Source: Chlamydiia bacterium (GTDB lineage: Bacteria; Chlamydiota; Chlamydiia; Chlamydiales; JACKPQ01). Taken from it: 5,713 nt of DNA. The stretch spans positions 1 through 5,713 of the forward strand of contig JAUILX010000073.1 in NCBI GenBank assembly GCA_030433395.1. The letters are read 5' to 3'. How positions within the stretch are numbered: the first letter of the stretch is position 1; each line of letters begins with the position of its first letter. Below are positions 1 through 4,562 of this stretch, one piece after another. The translations under genes were made by a program, and so were the position numbers. A model generated the notes under the pieces. The model was not told where the DNA came from and ran no database searches. It saw only the letters and a list, made by a program, of their open reading frames with translations.

Positions 1-1
1 C

Positions 2-250
2 GTCGCTGAAAGAGCAATTAGACCGATAGCGATAGGACGAAAAAACTGGATTTTTGTAGGAAGTGAAGGCGGCGGAGAAGCAGCAGCAATCCTGCTGTCG
101 CTTGTGCAAACCTGCCGATCGCACAAAATTAATCCTCAAGAATACCTGGAAGACATCATGCGGCGCCTGATGAGCCACAACTCCCAAAAGCTTGAAGAGC
201 TCCTGCCCGAAGCCTGGGCCAAAGAACGCGCGCCTCCAAACACAAGCTAG
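2..250 (+). CDS. IS66-family transposase, C-terminal part (start outside window)
   Basis: Only the last 82 codons are present; the reading frame enters from the left edge and ends at TAG (248-250). The first visible residues, ERAIRPIAIGRKNW followed by FVGSEGGGEAAA, match the conserved block near the C-terminus of IS66 transposases (consensus about ERAIRP.A.GRKNWLFAGS..GG). The Glu in ERAIRP (residue 3 here) is probably the last acidic residue of the DDE catalytic triad. The tail, with QEYLEDIMRRL and KLEELLPEAW, matches the family's usual end, where a LLPW-type motif precedes the stop. This protein cuts and joins the ends of its own element. Codons here are noticeably richer in G and C (for example CTGCCCGAAGCCTGGGCC) than in the genes to the right, which fits acquired DNA. 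Whether the full transposase is intact cannot be judged from this fragment. Confidence 0.93.
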   Translation, partial: VAERAIRPIAIGRKNWIFVGSEGGGEAAAILLSLVQTCRSHKINPQEYLEDIMRRLMSHNSQKLEELLPEAWAKERAPPNTS

Positions 251-266
251 CGGCCATTGTCAACAT

Positions 267-285
267 GGCTAAATGCGACGCTTAC
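267..285 (+). repeat. Putative right terminal inverted repeat of the IS66 element
   Basis: Read from the outside in on the minus strand, this stretch is GTAAGCGTCGCATTTAGCC, with the GTAAGCG start typical of IS66 termini. It sits 17-35 bp after the transposase stop. The partner repeat at the left end is outside the window, so the inner border of the repeat is approximate. Confidence 0.7.
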
Positions 286-305
286 GTCTATTGCAATCAT
301 TAATA

Positions 306-322
306 ACCTGAGTTATGGGTTT
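306..322 (+). repeat. Left terminal inverted repeat of the candidate MITE
   Basis: This 17-bp arm starts ACCTGAGTT. It pairs with 454-470 with a single mismatch (G against A at the eighth position) and is preceded by the TAATA flank at 301-305. Confidence 0.65.
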
Positions 323-453
323 TAATTGCTTGTATTTCAGAGCAGATCAGGTGATAGATTGTTCCATTTTTTGCGATTCAATAGCCGCAGGCGCTATGGA
401 TGAGCAAAAAAGGGTGCAAGATAGCACCTTAAATGCCTGAAGACAGGTGATAT

Positions 454-470
454 AAACCCATAATTCAGGT
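454..470 (-). repeat. Right terminal inverted repeat of the candidate MITE
   Basis: On the minus strand this 17-bp arm starts ACCTGAATT. It is followed on the + strand by the TAATA flank at 471-475, which duplicates 301-305. Confidence 0.65.
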
Positions 471-475
471 TAATA

Positions 476-579
476 GCTCAACTAGCCACCTATTCGTAGC
501 AATGATACGCTGTTGTAATGAGCCAGATGCGCGATGAAGGATGAAGGTAAGGTGAGCTAATATCCACAAGAATGCCGAT
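476..579. other. Intergenic remnant with no recognisable gene
   Basis: This stretch lies between the candidate MITE and the 3' end of the glycosyltransferase gene. I see no coding frame, tRNA or convincing terminator. The only structure is a tandem heptamer GATGAAG (533-539, 540-546) and a loose 7-bp inverted repeat TAGCTCA (474-480) / TGAGCTA (553-559). Together with 251-475 it completes about 330 bp without a gene, most of which is mobile-element sequence. Confidence 0.6.
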
Positions 580-1497
580 CTAGTTTTTACTAATCGCGAT
601 TAACCACTGGTTAAGCGCACGGATGAGGGCATCTTCATCTATTTGTTTTGTGCAAGGGGCGGTACATGTGCGTAGGATAGGACAGCGCCTTTCAAACTGC
701 TTATTAAAGGGACAGGAGCCCCAGAAAGAATGGTGGTGATCGCCTTTTGGCTTATAGACGTGGGGATTTGAGGGGCCAAAGATGGAAAATGAGGGTATAT
801 TTGTCGTTGCACATAGGTGCAATGCTGCTGAATCAAGGGCAATCACGCCTTTGACTTTGCACATCAAGGCTTGCCATACTGCAAGTGGCAATCTTTGATT
901 AGCTGCTATCTCAAAGATTGGAGCATTTAGTGCCGCTTCAATTTTTTTCCAGGCGGAGGGGGAAAGCTGCTTGCTTGACCACGCTGAACCTGAGCAGATC
1001 ATAAAGGCATCGCTTGAAACTTCAGGAACAGGATCATTTAGTTTAAGCTCAGTTCCACGGTAAACAAACGCTTGAGTATCCCTAAAATGATCTTTCACAA
1101 CCTGCAGATAGCCCTCTGATGCAGTCATAGATAGGTTAAGTGGATAGCGCTTGTTGGTTGCTAAGGCATTTGGCCACTCTGCACATGTTTTAAGTGTAAA
1201 GCCAATCTTTTGTTTTGCCTTTGATAAGAATGTAACAAGTCCCGATTTACAATTGCCCTGCAGATCAATCACAAGATCATAGCACGGCATTTGCCGTAAG
1301 GCTAAAAGTCTTTTGGGCCAGGCTTTTGAATCAATTGGGATAACGTTGTTAATATCAGGATGGGCGCAGGCCAATTCTTCAAAGCGCTTTTCAACAACCC
1401 AATCAATTGTATCCCCGCGCTCTTTAAGGTAGCTTATTGTAGGGAAGATTTGCAAAAGATCGCCTAAAGACGATGTTTTTACAACCAAAATTTTCAT
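580..1497 (-). CDS. Glycosyltransferase family 9 protein, lipopolysaccharide heptosyltransferase I (WaaC/RfaC)-like
   Basis: The 305-residue protein matches ADP-heptose:LPS heptosyltransferases, cytoplasmic GT-B enzymes that add heptose to the Kdo inner core of LPS. The N-terminus MKILVVKTSSLGDLLQIFPT has the family's KTSSxGD motif, with Asp13 at the position of the proposed catalytic Asp of WaaC. It is followed by DWVVEKRF (32-39) and DLVIDLQGNCKSGL (74-87). The C-terminal half has a SxWSSKQ motif (171-177) for the nucleotide phosphate and ALDSAALHL (220-228) with FGPSNP (240-245) for the ADP-sugar. Cysteines at 262, 272, 278 and 282 recall the Cys-rich tail common in GT9. The stretch between 193 and 216 is shorter than usual, apparently lacking the typical GxExE helix-loop region, so the protein is slightly below family length. 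The ATG start at 1497 is the natural family start; only a weak GGGAC-like ribosome site precedes it. The donor sugar is inferred, not proven. Confidence 0.82.
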   Translation of the reverse strand: MKILVVKTSSLGDLLQIFPTISYLKERGDTIDWVVEKRFEELACAHPDINNVIPIDSKAWPKRLLALRQMPCYDLVIDLQGNCKSGLVTFLSKAKQKIGFTLKTCAEWPNALATNKRYPLNLSMTASEGYLQVVKDHFRDTQAFVYRGTELKLNDPVPEVSSDAFMICSGSAWSSKQLSPSAWKKIEAALNAPIFEIAANQRLPLAVWQALMCKVKGVIALDSAALHLCATTNIPSFSIFGPSNPHVYKPKGDHHHSFWGSCPFNKQFERRCPILRTCTAPCTKQIDEDALIRALNQWLIAISKN

Positions 1498-1657
1498 GAG
1501 AGTGTCCCACTATTAAAAAACTGTTGATTTTTGAGTGATTTTTCTTCAGATGTTTCTGTTGCCTTGCAGGGCATACTGGAATCAGTAGCCCAAAAAGCAA
1601 GCAAATCAACTGATGAAAAAAAATCAAAAAGGATGTTTTTTAAGTAGTGAAACAGTC
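1498..1657. other. 160-bp gap between the pseudouridine synthase and glycosyltransferase genes
   Basis: On the minus strand this is the leader of the glycosyltransferase gene. It is A/T-tract rich, with an A8/T8 run at about 1617-1624 and a weak AAAAA/TTTTT hairpin around 1625-1640 that is too weak to call a terminator. I could not identify a convincing promoter with good -35 and -10 boxes. The distance suggests that the glycosyltransferase may have its own transcription start rather than being tightly coupled to the upstream row. Confidence 0.4.
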
Positions 1658-2554
1658 TCATGTCTTAAGTGAATTTTCGATCGTCTCGATGGCAGCTTGC
1701 ATATCAGCTGGTACAGCTGCTTCAACTCTGATCAGTTCGCCTGTGACAGGATGGATAAAGGATAGTCCTTTAGCATGAAGCATCTGACGGTTAGCGACAA
1801 ATGAGGTGCTAGAGTCCCTTCCATATTGCCGATCGCCTAGCAATGGGAAACCAATGTGGCTCAAGTGGACGCGGATCTGGTGCGTGCGCCCTGTCTTAGG
1901 TTGACAGCGTACAAGCGTTAACCCTTCACCCCATTTGAGTCTTTGCCAGTAGGTAACAGCTCTTAAACCTCTTCCTTTTGGAGCCGCTCCCCAAAGGGAT
2001 TGGCCGTCATAGGAAACAATCTTTTGCATGGGATTATCGATGATCCCGCGCTCTTCGATCATCTGACCCACGACCACAGCAAGGTAGTCTTTTTTAACTT
2101 CACGCTTGCGAAAAAGCTCTTCCATGTAATTTTTTGTCATAGGCGTTTTGGCCAAAGCTACAACACCGCTTGTCTCTTTATCAAGACGGTGGATCATATG
2201 GGTGCCCGGAAATAGCTCTAAAAGTGTCTCTTCATCACAAACGATACCGGGAGCTTTATCAAATATTAGCAGTTGATCATCTTCATAAAGCACTTGGACT
2301 GCTCGAATAGGAGCAAGCTCTGCTGCAGCCCCAAGCACTTCTAAATCGAGGGAAAGCTCATCGCCATAGGCAACTTTATAGGATGAAAAGCATTCTGTGT
2401 GGCCGTTGACCTGCACAGCACAGCGATCAATTGCCCGCTTGACTGCAGATAATGAGTAATCTCCTTCAACATGTGCACGCACAAAACTTGAAAGCCTAAC
2501 CCCTTCATCAAAGCGAGATACGATAAATTTAACGATTTGTTTTGTTTTAAGCAT
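1658..2554 (-). CDS. RluA/RluD-family 23S rRNA pseudouridine synthase with N-terminal S4 domain
   Basis: The 298-residue protein converts specific uridines in RNA (large-subunit rRNA for most relatives) to pseudouridine. An S4-type RNA-binding domain occupies about residues 17-72 (RLSSFVRAHVE, VQVNG, YGDELSL). The catalytic domain follows, with LLIFDKAPG (95-103), the signature HRLDKETSG (122-130) whose Asp125 is the expected catalytic nucleophile, KDYLAVV (155-161) and TGRTHQIRVHLSHIGFPLLG (221-240). All key motifs are intact and the length is a little under RluD. The frame can be extended to a GTG at 2620. I prefer the ATG at 2554: it starts where family homology starts and overlaps the pepA stop by 8 bases (ATGCTTAA), typical of translational coupling, whereas the GTG start would overlap pepA by 74 bases. 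No strong Shine-Dalgarno sequence precedes it, which also points to coupling. Which RluA-type target it modifies cannot be decided from the sequence. Confidence 0.92.
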   Translation of the reverse strand: MLKTKQIVKFIVSRFDEGVRLSSFVRAHVEGDYSLSAVKRAIDRCAVQVNGHTECFSSYKVAYGDELSLDLEVLGAAAELAPIRAVQVLYEDDQLLIFDKAPGIVCDEETLLELFPGTHMIHRLDKETSGVVALAKTPMTKNYMEELFRKREVKKDYLAVVVGQMIEERGIIDNPMQKIVSYDGQSLWGAAPKGRGLRAVTYWQRLKWGEGLTLVRCQPKTGRTHQIRVHLSHIGFPLLGDRQYGRDSSTSFVANRQMLHAKGLSFIHPVTGELIRVEAAVPADMQAAIETIENSLKT

Positions 2555-3959
2555 GATTGTTAAAATACTCTGTAAGAAGTCTGATTCCGACTCCTGTAGC
2601 TTGTGTTGAGTGAACACCACTTGGACTGTTTAAATAGGCCGTTCCTGCTATATCGACGTGTGCCCAGGGCACATCGCCAACAAATTCTTCTAAGAATTTA
2701 GCGGCAGTGATGGAACCTGCCTGCCTTTTAGCGCAATTTTTGATGTCAGCAATATTGGAATTCAGTAGCTCGCGGTACTTTTTATCAAGTGGCAAACGCC
2801 AGACTTTATCTCCGCTTTTCTCACCAGCATTATATAAGTCTTTGGCAAGCTTATCGTCATTAGAAAAAAGCCCCGATCGCTCTTCACCAAGCGAGATTAC
2901 TATCGCGCCAGTAAGAGTTGCAAAATCGATCATGCGGGTAGGCTTAAGATGTTTGACTGCGTAGGCTAAAGCGTCGGCTAAAACTAGACGACCTTCTGCA
3001 TCAGTATTAAAAATCTCAACAGTTTTGCCTGCGTAGGATGTGTAGACATCGCCAGGCTTGTAGCTTAGCGATCCAATAGAATTTTCAGATGTTGGGACAA
3101 CAGCTGTTATATTAGCTTTTAGTCCTGTGAGCATCGCAGTTTTAATCATTCCAAGTGCGACGGCTGAACCACCCATATCAGTTTTCATCTCTTCCATTGA
3201 CCCAGTAGGCTTAAGATTAAGACCTCCTGTGTCATATGTGATGCCTTTACCAACAATAACGGTGTGGTCTTTTTTTGATGGGGCGCCGCGGTAGCTAACG
3301 ATAAGCAAATGGGGGTCACGAAAAGAGCCGCGATTCACTGCAAGAATGAGGCCCATTTTTTCTTTTTCAATACGCTTTTTATCAAAGACCTGCGTTTTAA
3401 CTTTTGGATGTTTGCCAAGCTCTTGCGCAACTTTTGCTAAATATTGTGGCGTTACATCATCTGCATTTCCATGAACAAGGTCACGAGCAAAATTAACGCC
3501 TTCTGCAATTTGCACTTCTTGCTTGCAGGCTTTTTCATCCGTTTTTTTTGCTCCAATAACGGCAATTGATTCGATTAATACAGCTTCTTTTTTTGATTTT
3601 AGTTTTTCAAATGCATAGTTAGCCATGCAAAAACCATCGACAGCTTGGACAGCATTGATGCCAGTAACGCATAAATTCGCAGATTTGAGCTCAAGAGAGC
3701 GAATTTTTTTGCAAGCTGCAGCAAAAGCTGTGCGCAAACATGCATCTTTTTTTTCTCCAAGACCTAACAGCAAAATACGCTCCTCAGGCACGTCACCATA
3801 AACAAGCATGCAATGGCCTAACTTGGCTTTAAAGTCAGAAAGAGCCGGCTGCAAAGCTGCTTTAATTTTTGAATCGCTGATCTTTTTATCTTTGAAACAA
3901 GGAACAACGACAACGTCTGCTTTAGGACGTTTACTTATTGAAGCAAATGTAATTTTCAT
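2547..3959 (-). CDS. pepA: Cytosol aminopeptidase / leucyl aminopeptidase (peptidase family M17)
   Basis: The 470-residue protein is a cytoplasmic, two-metal exopeptidase that removes N-terminal residues (Leu preferred) from peptides, probably as a hexamer. Residues 1-130 form the variable N-terminal domain and about 150-470 the catalytic domain. The M17 active site is complete: VGKGITYDTGGLNLKP (236-251) supplies Lys238 and Asp243 as metal ligands and catalytic Lys250; KTDMGG (259-264) supplies Asp261; the signature NTDAEGRL (318-325) supplies Asp320, Glu322 and catalytic Arg324. The C-terminal VPWAHVDIAGTA (430-441) and TGVGIRLL (455-462) are also typical. The length is somewhat below the roughly 500 residues common for bacterial PepA, with the difference in the N-terminal domain. 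The ATG at 3959 lies 22 bp after the ssb stop, with only a weak GGA as ribosome site. The ssb-pepA order matches Chlamydia, the main clue to the phylum. Its 3' end overlaps the pseudouridine synthase start. Confidence 0.95.
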   Translation of the reverse strand: MKITFASISKRPKADVVVVPCFKDKKISDSKIKAALQPALSDFKAKLGHCMLVYGDVPEERILLLGLGEKKDACLRTAFAAACKKIRSLELKSANLCVTGINAVQAVDGFCMANYAFEKLKSKKEAVLIESIAVIGAKKTDEKACKQEVQIAEGVNFARDLVHGNADDVTPQYLAKVAQELGKHPKVKTQVFDKKRIEKEKMGLILAVNRGSFRDPHLLIVSYRGAPSKKDHTVIVGKGITYDTGGLNLKPTGSMEEMKTDMGGSAVALGMIKTAMLTGLKANITAVVPTSENSIGSLSYKPGDVYTSYAGKTVEIFNTDAEGRLVLADALAYAVKHLKPTRMIDFATLTGAIVISLGEERSGLFSNDDKLAKDLYNAGEKSGDKVWRLPLDKKYRELLNSNIADIKNCAKRQAGSITAAKFLEEFVGDVPWAHVDIAGTAYLNSPSGVHSTQATGVGIRLLTEYFNNHA

Positions 3960-3981
3960 TTAGTCCGTTTTACAATAGGGG

Positions 3982-4443
3982 TTAAAATGGAATCTCATCA
4001 TCAGGAAAGCTTTGAGGCTGCTGCTGTGCAGGAGCCGATCCATGTGTAGGTGCACCAGCGCTTGCATAAGCATCTGCTGGTTGACTTTGCTGAGGTTGCT
4101 GTTTTGGAGCACTACCTTCAGAGCTTTGACCGCGGCCAAATGGCGGAAATGATAGTTGGCTGACAGACATCTCAAGCGAGACTTGAGGCTTCCCTTCGCG
4201 GTCATTATAAATTTCTGGGCGTTTAATCTCGCCATGTGCAATCAAGGCAGAACCTTTTTTCAAGTAAGGCATCATGCGATCAAATTGCTCATCCCAAACT
4301 GTTAGGCGCCACCACATCGTCTCCTCTTTACCGCTGCGGCGAGAATTGACAGCAAGGCGCAAGGTTGTGATTTTTTTTCCATCAGATGTATAGCGCACTT
4401 CAGGATCCGCTCCTAAATGTCCAGCAAGCATTAAATGATTCAT
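3982..4443 (-). CDS. ssb: Single-stranded DNA-binding protein
   Basis: The 153-residue protein coats single-stranded DNA as a homotetramer during replication, recombination and repair, and recruits partners through its C-terminal tip. The OB-fold domain spans about residues 1-103: MNHLMLAGHLGADPEVRYT, then ITTLRLAVN (25-33), WWRLTVWDEQ (44-53) with the conserved aromatic residues, and LIAHGEI (67-73). A disordered linker rich in Gln, Pro, Ala, Ser and Gly follows (about 104-146). The protein ends in DDEIPF, the acidic tip that binds DNA-repair and replication proteins, so it is intact. The frame extends upstream to an ATG at 4476, adding 11 residues. I reject that start because GGAGG lies 9 bases before the ATG at 4443, the OB fold begins there, and 4476 falls inside the predicted -10 box. 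It is first in the row and probably co-transcribed with pepA. Confidence 0.95.
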   Translation of the reverse strand: MNHLMLAGHLGADPEVRYTSDGKKITTLRLAVNSRRSGKEETMWWRLTVWDEQFDRMMPYLKKGSALIAHGEIKRPEIYNDREGKPQVSLEMSVSQLSFPPFGRGQSSEGSAPKQQPQQSQPADAYASAGAPTHGSAPAQQQPQSFPDDEIPF

Positions 4444-4452
4444 ATGATACAA

Positions 4453-4457
4453 CCTCC
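4453..4457 (-). promoter_or_regulatory. Shine-Dalgarno site of ssb
   Basis: On the minus strand this reads GGAGG, nine bases before the ATG at 4443. It is the clearest ribosome binding site in the window and decides the ssb start in favour of 4443 over 4476. Confidence 0.85.
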
Positions 4458-4474
4458 AATTGGGATTTTTCCCC

Positions 4475-4503
4475 ATTATGAATCACTCAATCCAAAACAT
4501 CAA
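4475..4503 (-). promoter_or_regulatory. Predicted sigma70-type (sigma66) promoter of the ssb-pepA row
   Basis: On the minus strand the -35 box is TTGATG (4498-4503) and the -10 box is CATAAT (4475-4480), separated by exactly 17 bp. This matches the consensus at 4 of 6 and 5 of 6 positions. Transcription would begin near 4468, giving a leader of about 25 bases that contains the GGAGG site. This is pattern matching only; no transcript evidence is available. Confidence 0.65.
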
Positions 4504-4536
4504 CAAAAAAATTCCGCCCTTCTCTGTAGCCAAAAA

Positions 4537-4548
4537 AATAATATTATT
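4537..4548. promoter_or_regulatory. AT-rich palindrome in the divergent intergenic region
   Basis: AATAATATTATT is a perfect 12-bp palindrome located 15 bp before the + strand gene and 33 bp upstream of the ssb -35 box. It lies in a run of nearly pure A and T (4532-4562) that also offers several -10-like hexamers (TATTAT at 4542 and 4545, TATAAA at 4548) for the + strand gene, but no good -35 box. It may be an operator, or simply promoter-melting AT sequence. Confidence 0.3.
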
Positions 4549-4562
4549 ATAAATATAAAATT

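Larger units (their letters stand above)
1..285 (+). mobile_element. Right-hand part of an IS66-family insertion sequence
   Basis: The element covers the transposase C-terminus plus 35 bp of non-coding end. IS66 elements characteristically begin with GTAAGCG, so the right end on the transposase strand should read CGCTTAC. That string ends exactly at 285, just downstream of the transposase stop, as expected for the family. A small inverted repeat GCCAT (253-257) / ATGGC (265-269) lies just inside the end and could be part of the subterminal structure. IS66 elements usually create 8-bp target duplications, so 286-293 (GTCTATTG) would be the predicted duplicate. The left copy lies outside the window and cannot be checked. 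The left boundary and the accessory genes (tnpA, tnpB) are also not visible. Confidence 0.8.
306..470. mobile_element. Candidate MITE: 165-bp non-coding element with terminal inverted repeats
   Basis: The left end reads ACCTGAGTTATGGGTTT (306-322). The right end (454-470) is its reverse complement with one mismatch (ACCTGAATTATGGGTTT on the minus strand). Immediately outside, 301-305 and 471-475 are both TAATA, a perfect 5-bp direct repeat that looks like a target-site duplication. No open reading frame of useful size lies inside. The interior has two short hairpins, ATAGC/GCTAT (381-385, 393-397) and GGTGC/GCACC (413-417, 424-428), and a 9-bp direct repeat CAGGTGATA (348-356, 444-452). These are the standard features of a miniature inverted-repeat transposable element mobilised in trans by a full-length IS with matching ends. 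I do not recognise the parent family. A single copy could still be a chance structure, although a 16/17 match with exactly abutting flanking repeats makes that unlikely. Confidence 0.65.

Noticed and set aside
306..470. Short-repeat CRISPR-like array or tRNA in the left intergenic region
   Set aside because: The repeats are a single inverted pair rather than a regularly spaced direct series, and no cloverleaf with a TTCGA-type T arm or acceptor pairing could be found.
1562..1575. Small inverted repeat TGCC/GGCA in the glycosyltransferase leader
   Set aside because: The stem is only four base pairs and is not followed by a T run, so it is not a terminator and does not resemble any known riboswitch or attenuator.
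1424..1627. 67-codon minus-strand frame with a hydrophobic, signal-peptide-like N-terminus (LICLLFGLLIPVC)
   Set aside because: It starts with TTG in an A/T tract with no ribosome site, runs 74 bases into the glycosyltransferase gene in another frame, and loses any coherent character after the hydrophobic stretch. The hydrophobicity is explained by the T-rich DNA. It has no proper lipobox.
1616..1643. Possible terminator after the pseudouridine synthase gene (AAAAA/TTTTT hairpin with a T8 run on the minus strand)
   Set aside because: The stem would be entirely A-T with about a 5-base loop, and too weak to form a convincing intrinsic terminator.
2000..2215. 71-codon + strand frame opposite the pseudouridine synthase
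   Set aside because: It is antisense to a well-supported gene with intact catalytic motifs, and its own translation shows no family features.
2707..2964. 85-codon + strand frame opposite pepA
   Set aside because: It is antisense to the conserved catalytic part of pepA. The Ser/Leu-rich translation is typical of a shadow frame.
3960..4241. 93-codon minus-strand frame overlapping ssb
   Set aside because: It lies almost entirely inside ssb in another frame and has no ribosome site or recognisable motif; ssb itself is unambiguous.
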